Below, piece by piece: positions 44,023-53,779 of a stretch of 64,000 nucleotides of DNA; positions within the stretch are counted from its first letter, which is position 1; each line of letters starts with the position of its first letter. The notes under the pieces were generated by a model. The model was not told the origin of the DNA and searched no databases. It saw only the letters and a list, made by a program, of their open reading frames with translations. Origin of the DNA: Beijerinckia sp. 28-YEA-48 (GTDB taxonomy: Bacteria > Pseudomonadota > Alphaproteobacteria > Rhizobiales > Beijerinckiaceae); assembly GCF_900104955.1 (NCBI RefSeq), contig NZ_FNSI01000001.1:5118001-5182000 (forward strand). Reading direction: 5' to 3'. The position numbers and the translations under genes are program-made.

Positions 44023-46611
44023 CTAGCCCATCGCGCCTTTCACTGTCTCGATCAGTTGTTTCAGCGGGAAGGGTTTCGGCAGGAAACCGAAATCCTCGCC
44101 GGCGGGCAGATTGCGGGCGAAGGCATCTTCCGCATGGCCGGACATGAAGACGATCTTCGCCGTCACACCGCGCTTGCGCAGTTCACCCAGCATGGTCGGG
44201 CCGTCCATGATCGGCATCACCACGTCGGAGACGATCAGATCGATCTGGCCACCGACTTCGCTGACGATGTCGAGTGCGTCCTCGCCATTGCTGGCCTCAT
44301 GCACCGTATAGCCGCGCGAGGCGAGCGCGCGGGAGGCGAAGGCGCGCACCGCTTCCTCGTCCTCGACCAGGAGAATGGTGCCGTGGCCGGTGGCGTCGGC
44401 GGCGGGGCTGATCGGCTTGGCGTCTTCGCGACGGGCGTTTTCTTCTTCGACCGTCGGGATATGACGCGGCAGATAGATGCGGAACAGCGCGCCCTTGCCC
44501 GGTTCGGAATCACAGAAGATGAAACCGCCGGTCTGCTTGACGATGCCATAGACTGTCGACAGGCCAAGGCCGGTGCCCTTGCCGACTTCCTTGGTGGTGA
44601 AGAAGGGTTCGAACATCTTCTCCTTCACCTCGGGCGGGATGCCAGCGCCCGTGTCCTGCACCTCCACCACCACATAATCGGCGGGCACGAAGCCGGGCTC
44701 GGTGACATGGGCGGCTTCGGCGGCGGTGACATTCTTGGTCGCCAGCATGATCTTGCCGCCGTCAGGCATGGCATCGCGCGCATTGACGACGAGATTGACC
44801 AGCACTTGTTCGAACTGGTTGATGTCGGCCTTGACGAACCACAGGTCTCGGCCGTGGCGCACGTCGATCTCGACCTTCTCGCCGACGAGGCGGCGCAGCA
44901 AGATTTGCAGATCGGATAGCGCGTCGTTGAGCTGCAACACCTGCGGGCGCAGGGTCTGGCGGCGTGAGAAGGCCAAGAGCTGGCGCACGAGACCCGCAGC
45001 GCGATTGGCGTTCTGCTTGATCTGCATGATGTCCTGGAAGGACGGATCGGTCGGCCGGTGGCGGGCGAGCAGCAGATCGGAAAAGCCGATGATTGCTGTC
45101 AGCACGTTGTTGAAGTCATGGGCGATGCCGCCAGCCAACTGGCCGATCGCCTGCATCTTCTGCGCCTGGGCGAAGCTTTCCTGCAGGGTCTTCTGTTCGG
45201 TCGTATCGAGGGCGAAGACAAGCGCGCTCGCCTCTTCGTTGGCATCCTCGCCGGGGGTGACGAAGAAACGGGCCGAGCGCGGCGTCTCGCCGCCAAGCCC
45301 GACGTCAACGGGCTCCGTGTCGGTGCGATGGGCGAGGGCATCGGCGATCACCTTGCGCAAGGTGTCGCGGTCGCGATCGATAATGCCGCTGAAGATGGAG
45401 CGGCCGTTTTCAGCAGCGCCCGACACCGCCAGCGGCATCAGGCGGGCGAAGCCAGCATTGGCGCTGAGAATGCCGCCATTGCGATCGACGGTGGCGATGG
45501 CCATCGGCGTCTGGTTGAAGAAGCGGGCGAAGCGCACTTCCGCCGCGCGCAGATTCTCTGCCGGCTCTTCACCAGCGGCGCGGTTGATCACCAGGGTACG
45601 CGACGGGCCTTGCGCGCGGTCCTGAGCGAAGGCGACGCGATGGATGACGCGCACCGGCAGGCTCTGGCCGTTTCGGCGCTTGAAGTCGACATCGAAGGTT
45701 TCGGTGCGCACTTCACTGGCGCGTCCGGCCACGGTGCCGATCAGGTGGGCGCCGTCGCCAGCGACGATATCGGCCAGGCGCAGACCGCCGGAGCCATATT
45801 GCGCGAGATCGTAATCGAGCCAGCCGGCGAGCGTGGCGTTCATATAGGTGATCTTGCCGTCGGAGCCGCAAGAGAAGAAGCCCGCTGGCGCATGATCGAG
45901 GAAATCGATGGCGTGCTGCAGTTCCTGGAAGACGTTTTCGTGGCGGGCGCGTTCGCGGGTGACGTCGGCGACAGTCCACAACGTGGCGCGCTTCTGGCCG
46001 AAACGCTCGAGCGGCCGAACGCGAATGCGATACCAGCCAACGGCACCTTCGCCAGCCAGCGGCGGGCTCAAGCGTAGTTCTTCTGAACCGCGCTTGCCGT
46101 CGCGCGCTGCCTGAGCAAGTCGATAGATAGCCTCTGACACTTCCGGCGTGCCAGAAAACAGACGCTCGACCGTGCGCAGATCAGCCAGGTCGTTGGCGCC
46201 AGCCAGCGCCATATAGGCTTCGTTGGCATAGAGGACGCGGGTGTCGCCCTGGGTCACCAGCATGCCTTCGACGCCGGTGTCTGAAATCAGTTTGGTGATG
46301 TCGTTCTTGGCCGCCTGTCCCGACAATTGCAGGAAGCCGACCGCATAGGCGAACAGGCCGATGACACCGATGATCGCCAAAAGGGCGAGCAGGCCGAGGG
46401 TGAGCCGGCCGGCATCCTCAGGATTGAGGAAGGAGAAGGAGGCGGCAGTGCCCACCAGGACCAGGGCCAGGACGAGAACCATGCCGGGACTGCCGGTGCG
46501 CTCGGTCCGGTCGACGACGCTCGGCGCCGAACTTGGCGCGGCGTTCGGCGAAGAACCTGGCGGCGAATTTGGCGGGGAGCTTGGAGAAGATCCCTGGCTA
46601 ACCTGGGTCAT
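44023..46611 (-). CDS. cckA: CckA hybrid histidine kinase
   Basis: The 862-residue protein has two membrane helices (about 44-61 and 70-92), PAS-like domains (about 105-220, 230-345 and 355-475), a HisKA domain with phospho-accepting His498 in GGIAHDFNN, an HATPase domain ([23 protein letters not shown]), and a C-terminal receiver with acceptor Asp796. This is the CckA layout of alphaproteobacteria. CckA phosphorylates ChpT, which feeds CtrA and CpdR and so controls the cell cycle and motility. The N-terminal 35 residues are a Ser/Pro repeat of low complexity. ChpT and CtrA genes are not in the window. Confidence 0.95.
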   Translation of the reverse strand: MTQVSQGSSPSSPPNSPPGSSPNAAPSSAPSVVDRTERTGSPGMVLVLALVLVGTAASFSFLNPEDAGRLTLGLLALLAIIGVIGLFAYAVGFLQLSGQAAKNDITKLISDTGVEGMLVTQGDTRVLYANEAYMALAGANDLADLRTVERLFSGTPEVSEAIYRLAQAARDGKRGSEELRLSPPLAGEGAVGWYRIRVRPLERFGQKRATLWTVADVTRERARHENVFQELQHAIDFLDHAPAGFFSCGSDGKITYMNATLAGWLDYDLAQYGSGGLRLADIVAGDGAHLIGTVAGRASEVRTETFDVDFKRRNGQSLPVRVIHRVAFAQDRAQGPSRTLVINRAAGEEPAENLRAAEVRFARFFNQTPMAIATVDRNGGILSANAGFARLMPLAVSGAAENGRSIFSGIIDRDRDTLRKVIADALAHRTDTEPVDVGLGGETPRSARFFVTPGEDANEEASALVFALDTTEQKTLQESFAQAQKMQAIGQLAGGIAHDFNNVLTAIIGFSDLLLARHRPTDPSFQDIMQIKQNANRAAGLVRQLLAFSRRQTLRPQVLQLNDALSDLQILLRRLVGEKVEIDVRHGRDLWFVKADINQFEQVLVNLVVNARDAMPDGGKIMLATKNVTAAEAAHVTEPGFVPADYVVVEVQDTGAGIPPEVKEKMFEPFFTTKEVGKGTGLGLSTVYGIVKQTGGFIFCDSEPGKGALFRIYLPRHIPTVEEENARREDAKPISPAADATGHGTILLVEDEEAVRAFASRALASRGYTVHEASNGEDALDIVSEVGGQIDLIVSDVVMPIMDGPTMLGELRKRGVTAKIVFMSGHAEDAFARNLPAGEDFGFLPKPFPLKQLIETVKGAMG

Positions 46612-46761
46612 GGAGGCTCGATCTGGCGCAGCCCGTTCGCCGGGATGACAAGCGGAGAATCAGGCCGGAATAGTGCGAATTCAAGTTAATTGCACGAAAA
46701 ACGAATGAAATCATCAGGTCGTTGTTTCCGCCGATGGGCTACGGTCTTATGTTTCGGGCGT

Positions 46762-46856
46762 GCGTTTGGCAGGTTGGCTTCGTCAAACGCATGAAAGACG
46801 CGCCAAAACGAGGATCCGGGGGTAAATCGTCTTTCGATCGAAATCCGATTGGCTCC
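46762..46856 (+). repeat. double-palindrome dispersed element, copy D (diverged)
   Basis: The blocks GCGTTTGG, ATGAAAGACGCGCCAAAACGAGGATC and AAATCG...CGAAATCCGATT recall the other copies in order and spacing, with more mismatches. It lies between cckA and the fliO-like gene. Confidence 0.6.
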
Positions 46857-46874
46857 AGGCAAGGGCCATCGTGG

Positions 46875-46890
46875 TTAACCATTTCTTAAC
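46875..46890 (+). promoter_or_regulatory. CtrA-type binding box
   Basis: TTAA-N7-TTAAC (TTAACCATTTCTTAAC) matches the full CtrA recognition sequence of alphaproteobacteria, including the frequent TTAACC left half. It is 107 bases upstream of the fliO-like gene, whose motility role fits CtrA control, and 264 bases from the cckA start. Confidence 0.7.
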
Positions 46891-46996
46891 GTCGCGAAAT
46901 ATCGCGTTGTAAGGCGTGCTAAAGTATTGGCAGATAGTGTTGCATATTGTTTTGCTTGATGAGTTTGCTTTGGGGCGAGGCGGAGTGTAGGCGGCG

Positions 46997-47959
46997 ATGC
47001 AGTATCTGACCACCATTCTGGGCGACGGAAAGCCCTTGCTGCAAATCGTATTGGGGCTTGCCGCTGCACTTTTAGTGCTGCTGATCGCTGTGGCCCTGTA
47101 TCGTGCGATCATCGGACGCCGCATTCGCGGCGCCGCGGGCGGGCGGGCGCGCCAGCCGCGTCTGGGCGTCGTGGATGCCTATGATCTGGATCGCCAGCGC
47201 CAGCTCGTGCTGATCCGTCGCGACAATGTCGAGCATCTGGTGATGATCGGCGGTCCTAACGACATTTTGATCGAATCGACCATTTCCCGTGTGCCGGTTT
47301 CCGTGGATCTGCGTCAGCCGAAGGATTTTGCTGCTGCGGACGCGACGGTAGAGCCGCCCGCGATGGCCATGACACCGCCGGTGATCGCGGTCGCGCCAGC
47401 CGCGCCGGCCCCTGCAGCTCCGATGCCCGTGGCGCCAGCGCCGGTTCCTGTGGCTCCCATCCCTGTCGCCCCTATCCCCGTGGCTCCTGCGCCTAGGCCG
47501 ATCCCGCCGCAGCCTCCTGCAACCGCTCCCGCGCCAGCCGCGCCTGTGGTGACGCCGCAGGTCGCGGTTCCCAAGGCCTCTCCGGCGCCGGCTGTCGCGC
47601 CGCCGCCGGCCGCTCGTCCGGCGGGTCCCTTCGTGCCGCCACCGCCGCCGCAGCCGCGTCCTTTGACGCCGCGCCCGCTGACACCCTCCGTGTCGCGCGC
47701 TGGGCCGACTCTGCCGCCGCGTGTCGATCCGGCCGCGCCTAAGCCAGCCTCTACGCCGCCTGTCCCGCCGCCATCGCCTGCTGCACTGGCGCCTATCAAG
47801 GTCGAGCCCAAGATCGAATTGCCGCCGGCTCCGCCGCCACAGCCGGAACCAAAGCCGGAAGTGAAGCCGGTCCAGGCGGCCCCCAAGGAACTCGATCCGC
47901 TCGACGCGCTGGAAGAGGAAATGGCGAAACTGCTTGGTCGCCCGACCGACAAGAGCTGA
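46997..47959 (+). CDS. FliO-like protein with a long proline-rich tail
   Basis: The 320-residue protein starts with one membrane helix (about 14-37), followed by a FliO-like small domain (about 50-105, LGVVDAYDLDRQRQLVLIRRDNVEHLVMIGG), and a low-complexity Pro/Ala tail (about 115-290) with repeats of PVAP and PIPVAP. The last 30 residues are acidic. FliO assists the flagellar export gate FliPQR. In rhizobia this gene is typically next to cckA, away from the main flagellar cluster. The tail is much longer than in enterobacterial FliO. Confidence 0.75.
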   Translation: MQYLTTILGDGKPLLQIVLGLAAALLVLLIAVALYRAIIGRRIRGAAGGRARQPRLGVVDAYDLDRQRQLVLIRRDNVEHLVMIGGPNDILIESTISRVPVSVDLRQPKDFAAADATVEPPAMAMTPPVIAVAPAAPAPAAPMPVAPAPVPVAPIPVAPIPVAPAPRPIPPQPPATAPAPAAPVVTPQVAVPKASPAPAVAPPPAARPAGPFVPPPPPQPRPLTPRPLTPSVSRAGPTLPPRVDPAAPKPASTPPVPPPSPAALAPIKVEPKIELPPAPPPQPEPKPEVKPVQAAPKELDPLDALEEEMAKLLGRPTDKS

Positions 47960-48004
47960 TCGCCAGAGCTCATCCTGTTTCGATCAAATAGGCTGCGAAC
48001 AACA

Positions 48005-48031
48005 AAAAAGGCCCGGATGACGGGCCTTTTT
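48005..48031 (+). terminator. terminator after the fliO-like gene
   Basis: A perfect 11-bp stem AAAAAGGCCCG/CGGGCCTTTTT encloses a 5-base loop and ends in a T-run. It works in both orientations. Confidence 0.85.
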
Positions 48032-48063
48032 CAATTCTGAGGTCTTGTCGGGGACCAGCTTCA

Positions 48064-48164
48064 GAGCGTTTCACAGCGCGGTGGAATCGCCGAGCGCCAT
48101 GAAGACGCGTCAAAACAAAGGTTCTCGGCAAATCGCGTTTCTGTCGAAATGCGATTTGCTCTAG
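48064..48164 (+). repeat. double-palindrome dispersed element, copy C
   Basis: It carries AGCGTTTCA, a GC-rich hairpin, GAAGACGCGTCAAAACAAAG, then AAATCGCGTTTC/GAAATGCGATTT and TGCTCTAG, matching copies A and B block by block. Its terminal CTAG supplies the stop codon of dksA on the minus strand. Confidence 0.8.
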
Positions 48165-48583
48165 TCGTCGCGATAGACTTTTTCGCGCTTCTCGTGGCGT
48201 TCCTGCGCCTCGATCGACAGGGTTGCGATCGGTCGTGCGTCGAGCCGCTTCAAGGAAATCGGCTCGCCGGTCTCCTCGCAATAGCCGTAGGTGCCTTCAT
48301 CGATGCGGGCGATGGCGGCGTCGATCTTGGCGATCAGCTTGCGCTGGCGATCCCGCGCCCGCAGCTCGATGGCCCGGTCCGTCTCCGACGAGGCCCGGTC
48401 AGCGATGTCAGGGTGGTTTTCGCTTTCAGTCTGCAGGGTGGCCAGCGTCTCGCGGGCCTCCTTCAGAATGTCGTCTTTCCAGTTGATGAGTTTGCGACGA
48501 AAGTACTCGCGCTGGCGCTCATTCATGAACGCCTCTTCGTCACTCGGGCGATAGTCCCCGTCAATGATGTCCGCTGAAGCCAT
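48161..48583 (-). CDS. dksA: DksA-like RNA polymerase-binding regulator
   Basis: The 140-residue protein has a long coiled-coil (about 25-105) and a C-terminal zinc-finger remnant, YGYCEETGEPISLKRLDARP followed by IATLSIEAQE. Only one of the four zinc cysteines of the E. coli protein is retained, as is usual in rhizobial DksA. It inserts in the RNA polymerase secondary channel and works with ppGpp to regulate rRNA and amino-acid promoters. ATG 48583 is preferred over 48646 because MASADIIDGDYRPS matches the family start. Its stop codon lies in the end of dispersed element copy C. Confidence 0.9.
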   Translation of the reverse strand: MASADIIDGDYRPSDEEAFMNERQREYFRRKLINWKDDILKEARETLATLQTESENHPDIADRASSETDRAIELRARDRQRKLIAKIDAAIARIDEGTYGYCEETGEPISLKRLDARPIATLSIEAQERHEKREKVYRDD

Positions 48584-48678
48584 GCGTATCACACTGTCTC
48601 CGATTGGATCGGAGCGGCTTATAGCGAAACGGCCTAGCCTGGACAATGGCGTCGTTAGCTCTATCCCACGACAAATGA

Positions 48679-48705
48679 AAACGGGCGCGGTAACCGCGCC
48701 CGTTT
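48679..48705 (-). terminator. terminator after icd
   Basis: A perfect 12-bp stem (48679-48690 with 48694-48705) has a 3-base loop, and on the minus strand it runs into TTTTCATTT. It lies 30 bases after the icd stop. Confidence 0.8.
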
Positions 48706-48734
48706 CTGTAGCATTGCCCGGAGCTTGCTAGCCC

Positions 48735-49946
48735 TTAAGCCATGGCCTTCTTGAGGTTTTCGTCGATCTTGTCGAGGAAGCCGGTCGTCGACAGCCACTT
48801 CTGGTCGGCGCTGACCAGGATCGCCAGATCCTTGGTCATGAAGCCTGATTCGACCGTGTCGACGCAGACTTTTTCCAGGGTCTCGGCAAACTTCAGCAGG
48901 GCGTCGTTGCCGTCCAGCTTGGCGCGGTGCATCAGGCCACGGGTCCAGGCAAAGATCGAGGCCATGGAATTGGTCGAGGTTTCCTTGCCCTGCTGATGCT
49001 GGCGATAGTGGCGGGTAACGGTGCCGTGGGCGGCTTCCGCCTCGACGGTCTTGCCGTCGGGGGTGGTCAGAACCGAGGTCATCAGGCCGAGCGAGCCATA
49101 GCCCTGGGCGACGGTGTCGGACTGGACGTCGCCGTCGTAGTTCTTACAGGCCCAGACATAGCCGCCGGACCACTTCAGGGCCGCCGCCACCATGTCATCG
49201 ATCAGGCGATGTTCGTAGGTGATGTTGGCAGCCTTGAACTTGGCAGCGAACTCGGTGTCGAACACTTCCTGGAAGATGTCCTTGAAGCGGCCGTCATAGA
49301 CTTTCAGGATGGTGTTCTTGGTCGACAGATAGACCGGGTATTTGCGGGCCAGGCCGTAGTTCAGCGAGGCGCGGGCGAAGTCGCGGATCGAATCGTCGAG
49401 ATTGTACATCGACATGGCGACGCCGGCGCCCGGGAACTTGAACACTTCCCGCTCGATGACGGTGCCGTCATCACCTTCGAACTTGATCGTCAGGCGGCCC
49501 TTGCCGGGGATCTTCAGGTCGGTGGCGCGATACTGGTCACCATAGGCATGACGGCCGACGACGATCGGCTGGGTCCAGCCGGGCACCAGGCGCGGGACGT
49601 TCTTGCAGATGATCGGCTCGCGGAAGATCGTGCCGCCGAGGATGTTGCGGATCGTGCCGTTAGGCGACTTCCACATGTCCTTGAGGTTGAACTCTTTCAC
49701 GCGCGCTTCGTCGGGCGTGATGGTCGCGCACTTGACGGCGACGCCGTATTTCTTCGTCGCTTCGGCCGCGTCGATGGTGATCTGGTCGTTGGTCTCGTCG
49801 CGCTTCTCGACCGACAGGTCATAATATTTCAGGTCGATGTCGAGATAGGGGTGGATGAGCTTGTCTTTGATGAGCTGCCAAATGATGCGGGTCATTTCGT
49901 CGCCGTCCATTTCGACGACCGGATTGGCGACCTTGATCTTCTGCAT
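48735..49946 (-). CDS. icd: NADP-dependent isocitrate dehydrogenase
   Basis: The 403-residue enzyme oxidatively decarboxylates isocitrate to 2-oxoglutarate in the TCA cycle. The N-terminus [20 protein letters not shown], the segment [16 protein letters not shown] and YENRL-like [10 protein letters not shown] are those of the NADP-dependent, eukaryote-like (type II) isocitrate dehydrogenases found in rhizobia. Walker-like loops are not expected. ATG 49946 is preceded by AAAGG; the longer frame up to 50156 has no family similarity. It has its own terminator. Confidence 0.96.
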   Translation of the reverse strand: MQKIKVANPVVEMDGDEMTRIIWQLIKDKLIHPYLDIDLKYYDLSVEKRDETNDQITIDAAEATKKYGVAVKCATITPDEARVKEFNLKDMWKSPNGTIRNILGGTIFREPIICKNVPRLVPGWTQPIVVGRHAYGDQYRATDLKIPGKGRLTIKFEGDDGTVIEREVFKFPGAGVAMSMYNLDDSIRDFARASLNYGLARKYPVYLSTKNTILKVYDGRFKDIFQEVFDTEFAAKFKAANITYEHRLIDDMVAAALKWSGGYVWACKNYDGDVQSDTVAQGYGSLGLMTSVLTTPDGKTVEAEAAHGTVTRHYRQHQQGKETSTNSMASIFAWTRGLMHRAKLDGNDALLKFAETLEKVCVDTVESGFMTKDLAILVSADQKWLSTTGFLDKIDENLKKAMA

Positions 49947-50230
49947 GTGGCGCGACCTTTCAAATTCAGGGCAGCTATGGATGGGCCGGGATCGGCCAGA
50001 TGAATTCCTGTGCCGGACGGTCCTCAAATGCGAGGGGCCATCCGGTCGGCGCGCCCCCTTAGCATGGGTGGCCGAAACGGCAAATACGGGTGCCTCGACC
50101 ATCAGCCAAAATTTCGCGAGGGCTGGCGGGAAACGAAAAGCTGCAATATCGTGCAAACCCTAGGGAGAGCGCCTAATCGCCGGGATTTATACGCCGGCAC
50201 ATCACTTGCGCTCGGAGAGGGAGGGAAAAT

Positions 50231-51808
50231 ATGCTCACCAAAGGTCGATTCACGCGTCGATTTGGACTGGCCGTCGTTGCCGCTTCGGGGGCGGCCGCCG
50301 CCGGGCTGATGCCGCTGCCGGCCCTGGCCCAAAAGGCCCAGGATACGTTGCGCATCGGTGCCTACCAGCCGATTTCGATCATCGACGCCCTGTATGACCC
50401 GCAGCCACAGACCAATCTGATGGACCGGGTCGTTTTCGACACTTTGGTGCAATACGATTCGGACAAGCGCGAAGTGGTGCCCGGCCTGGCGGAATCCTGG
50501 AAATTCCTCAATGACACCACGGTCGAGTTCAAACTGCGCCAGGGGGTGAAATTCCACGACGGGTCGGACTTCACCGCTGACGACGTGGTCTATACGGTCA
50601 ATTTCGTCATCGATCCGTCGAGTAAGTTCCGCTTCAAGGAAACCCGTTTCGGCCTGTTCGAGTCGATCGAGAAGATCGACAATTACACCGTTCGCCTGAA
50701 GGTCAAATCGCCTTACGCTTCGCTGTTGACGCGCATGGCCTCGACCCTGCCGATCTATCCGGCGCACATCCACAGCAAGCTCGCCGATAAATCGACGTTC
50801 GGCCGCAATCCCATCGGCACCGGTCCCTATAAGGCGACGATGGTCGATCCCAGCAAGGGCGTCATCCTGGAGAGGAATCCCTTCTTCAAGGAGGTCAATG
50901 CCGGCCAGCCGGCGGCCAAGATCGGCAAGATCGTCGTCATGCCGATTCCCGATCAGCAGACTCAGCTCGCCAAGATGATGATCGGCGAGCAGGACCTGAT
51001 GTATGACGTGCCCACCGACATCGCCGAGATGATGAAGGGCAATCCGAATATTCAGATTTCGGTGCGTCCCAGCATCTCCTTCACCTATCTGGCGCTCGAT
51101 GCGGCCAATCGCTCGGGCTTCGATAAGTTCAAGGACATTCGCGTGCGCGAGGCGATGTTCCGCGCCATCGATCGCAAGGCCTTGGTCAATGCGTTGCAGC
51201 CCAAGGAAATCGCCGACCAGCCGTTGCAGCAGGCGATGTGCCACTCGTGGCATTATTCCTGCGCATCGTCGATCGACCCACCTTCCTATGACCCGGCCAA
51301 GGCGAAGCAGCTTTTGACCGAGGCCGGCATGCCCAACGGGTTCAACGTGACGATCGCCACCTGGGGCGCGGCGCGGCCGGTGGCCGAAGCGGTCGCCGGG
51401 CAATTGCGCAAGGTTGGCATCAACGCGGCGATCGACAGCCTGACGTCGACCGGTTTCATCACCAAGCGCGCGGCTGGCCAGCTGCAGGCCTATATCGTGC
51501 TTTGGGATAATGGTGGCGGCACGCCGGACGTCGAATCGACGGTCAACTTTTTCTATGAGAAGGGCGATCGTAACTACAATCAGGATTCGGAGCTGGAGGA
51601 GCTGCAGAAGCAAGCCCTGGCCGAAATGGATCCGAAGAAGCGCGAAGCACTCCACAAGCGCATTTTCGACAAGGTGACCACCCAGCGTTATTCGATGCCG
51701 ATCACGCCATTGGCTGCCATCATCGCCCACAGCAAGGACGTGAAGATTCCCGTCAGCGGCACCAAGAAGCCGGAAGGCTTCATGTTCAACCTGCTGGAAT
51801 GGAAATGA
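50231..51808 (+). CDS. peptide/nickel-type ABC transporter binding protein, copy 1
   Basis: The 525-residue protein has a twin-arginine-like N-terminus (RRFGLAVVAA), a signal peptide ending ALAQ near residue 34, and the family 5 (SBP_bac_5) fold with VPGLAESWKFLNDTTVEFKL, HDGSDFTADDVVYTV, and NPIGTGPYKAT. These proteins bind oligopeptides, nickel or other small compounds for ABC uptake. A strong terminator follows directly and no permease or ATPase gene is linked. A paralogue follows 154 bases downstream. A GGGAGGGA ribosome site precedes the ATG. Confidence 0.92.
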   Translation: MLTKGRFTRRFGLAVVAASGAAAAGLMPLPALAQKAQDTLRIGAYQPISIIDALYDPQPQTNLMDRVVFDTLVQYDSDKREVVPGLAESWKFLNDTTVEFKLRQGVKFHDGSDFTADDVVYTVNFVIDPSSKFRFKETRFGLFESIEKIDNYTVRLKVKSPYASLLTRMASTLPIYPAHIHSKLADKSTFGRNPIGTGPYKATMVDPSKGVILERNPFFKEVNAGQPAAKIGKIVVMPIPDQQTQLAKMMIGEQDLMYDVPTDIAEMMKGNPNIQISVRPSISFTYLALDAANRSGFDKFKDIRVREAMFRAIDRKALVNALQPKEIADQPLQQAMCHSWHYSCASSIDPPSYDPAKAKQLLTEAGMPNGFNVTIATWGAARPVAEAVAGQLRKVGINAAIDSLTSTGFITKRAAGQLQAYIVLWDNGGGTPDVESTVNFFYEKGDRNYNQDSELEELQKQALAEMDPKKREALHKRIFDKVTTQRYSMPITPLAAIIAHSKDVKIPVSGTKKPEGFMFNLLEWK

Positions 51809-51828
51809 TCCTGCGGCACTAGAAGACA

Positions 51829-51864
51829 AAGGGGCGGCGCTCGGACAGGGGGCCGCCCCTTTTT
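51829..51864 (+). terminator. terminator between the two binding-protein genes
   Basis: A 10-bp GC-rich stem (51829-51838 with 51852-51861) is followed by a T-run. It implies that the two paralogues are expressed separately. Confidence 0.85.
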
Positions 51865-51962
51865 ATTTTCCTGCTCCTATTCTGCGACAAATCACTTTCT
51901 GCGACAAATCACTGGGCGACAGGGCGCGACGACAAGCGGCCAAGCCCGGACGGGAGGACGCG

Positions 51963-53522
51963 ATGGGTATCACACGTCGATTGCAGTGTCGGCTTGGGCT
52001 GGCTGTCGTTGCTGCGAGTCTATTGTCTTGGCCGGCGCAGGCGCAGAAAGCGCAAGACACATTACGCATCGGCGTCTACCAGCCGATCTCGATGATCGAC
52101 GCGCTCTATGATCCGCAGCCACAGACGGCGCTGATGGACCGCGTGGTCTTCGATACGCTGGTGCAATACGATTCCGACAAGCGCGAAGTGGTGCCGGGCC
52201 TGGCGGACTCCTGGACCTTCATCGACGACAGAACGATCGAATTCAAATTGCGCCAAGGCGTCAAATTCCACGACGGTTCGGACTTCGATGCCGACGACGT
52301 GGTCTACACCGTCAATTTCATTCTCGATCCGTCGAGCCGTTTCCGCTTCAAGGAAACGCGTTACGGCCTGTTTGAATCGGTCGAGAAGATCGACGCATTC
52401 ACGGTGCGTTTGAAAATCAAAATGCCCTATGGGCCGATCCTGTCGCGGCTGTCGACTAGCCTGACGATCTATCCCTCTGACGTTCACGGCAAGCTTGCCG
52501 ACAAATCGACCTTCGGCCGCAACCCTATCGGTACGGGGCCTTACAAGGCCACGATGGTCGATCCGGCGCGAGGCGTGGTGCTCGAAAAGAATCCCTATTT
52601 CAAGGAAATCAACGGCGGGCAGAAGGCGGCGAAGATCGGCAGGATCATCGTCATGCCGATTCCCGATCATCAGACACAGCTCGCCAAGATGATGATTGGC
52701 GAACAGGACCTGATGTATGACGTGCCGAGCGAAGTCGCCGAGCTGATGCGGGGCAATCCCCATATTCGGCTCGCGGTGCGCCCGAGCATAGCATTCACCT
52801 ATCTTGCGCTTGATGTCGGGGCCCGCTCCGGGGTCGACAAGTTCAAGGACAAGCGCGTGCGTGAGGCGGTGTTTCGCGCCATCGATCGCCAGGCCCTCGT
52901 CAATGCGCTGCAACCGCAGGAAATCGCCGCCGAGCCCCTGCAGCAGGCCATGTGCCATTCCTGGCATGACGGCTGCGTGTCGTCGCTGACGCCGCCGGCT
53001 TACGATCTGGCGCAATCGCGGCACTTGCTGAAGGAGGCCGGGCTGCCGAGCGGTTTCAGCATGACGATCGCCACCTGGGGCGCGGCCCGGCCGGTGGCGG
53101 AAGCGGTGGCCGGGCAACTGCGCCGGGTCGGCATCACGGCGGCCGTCGAGAGCCTGACCTCGACGGGCTTCATCAGCAAGCGGGCCAGTGGCCAGCTGGC
53201 CGCCTATATCGTCGCCTGGGACAATGGCGGCGGTAATCCCGACGTGGAATCGACGGTCAATTTTTTCTACGAAAAAGGCGACCGTAACTACAATCAGGAC
53301 GCGGAACTGGAGCGTCTGCAGAAGGCGGCCCTGGCCGAGACGGACCCGAAGAAGCGCGAGGCGATCCACAAGGTCATTTTCGACAGGGCCACGGCGGAAC
53401 GCTATTCGATGCCGGTCACACCCCTGGCGTCCCTGATTGCCCATAGCAGGGATGTGAAAATCCCCGTGGGCGGCACCAAGAAGCCTGAAGGCTTCACGTT
53501 CAACCTGCTGGAGTGGAACTAG
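51963..53522 (+). CDS. peptide/nickel-type ABC transporter binding protein, copy 2
   Basis: The 519-residue protein is a close paralogue of the preceding gene; long stretches match nearly residue for residue, such as VPGLADSWTFIDDRTIEFKL and NPIGTGPYKATMVD, and both end LLEWN/LLEWK. A short signal peptide (to about residue 29) precedes the SBP_bac_5 fold. The two copies differ in the signal peptide and in scattered pocket positions, so ligand preferences may differ. The family 5 fold serves peptide, nickel and glutathione transporters. No ABC permease is linked. Confidence 0.92.
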   Translation: MGITRRLQCRLGLAVVAASLLSWPAQAQKAQDTLRIGVYQPISMIDALYDPQPQTALMDRVVFDTLVQYDSDKREVVPGLADSWTFIDDRTIEFKLRQGVKFHDGSDFDADDVVYTVNFILDPSSRFRFKETRYGLFESVEKIDAFTVRLKIKMPYGPILSRLSTSLTIYPSDVHGKLADKSTFGRNPIGTGPYKATMVDPARGVVLEKNPYFKEINGGQKAAKIGRIIVMPIPDHQTQLAKMMIGEQDLMYDVPSEVAELMRGNPHIRLAVRPSIAFTYLALDVGARSGVDKFKDKRVREAVFRAIDRQALVNALQPQEIAAEPLQQAMCHSWHDGCVSSLTPPAYDLAQSRHLLKEAGLPSGFSMTIATWGAARPVAEAVAGQLRRVGITAAVESLTSTGFISKRASGQLAAYIVAWDNGGGNPDVESTVNFFYEKGDRNYNQDAELERLQKAALAETDPKKREAIHKVIFDRATAERYSMPVTPLASLIAHSRDVKIPVGGTKKPEGFTFNLLEWN

Positions 53523-53779
53523 GCGCCTTTTTTGACGCGATTCTCGTGTTTTACGGGCCGACCGCGGGAATTCCTTTGACGTGAGTGTGGTTCCCGTGTA
53601 TCGGAAGCACGCTGCATCGCAGCAAAAGGTGCTCCGGTCGCGTTAAGCCATTCTTTTGGCTCCTCCGTTGAGCGCCTCGGTCGAAACCCCACGACAGCCC
53701 GGATACGCGGGGCGCGTCCCCCAAACCAGCCTTCGGGCGGCGCGAAAAGCCGTGTCCAGGGGCCAATGAAAGATTCATC
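53523..53779. other. leader region upstream of the helicase gene
   Basis: About 257 bases precede the helicase start without a supported gene. Several GC-rich hairpins and a small ATGAA-AGA-TTCAT inverted repeat right before the GTG are visible. A long structured leader would fit autoregulated, cold-inducible helicases, but this is a guess. Confidence 0.35.
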
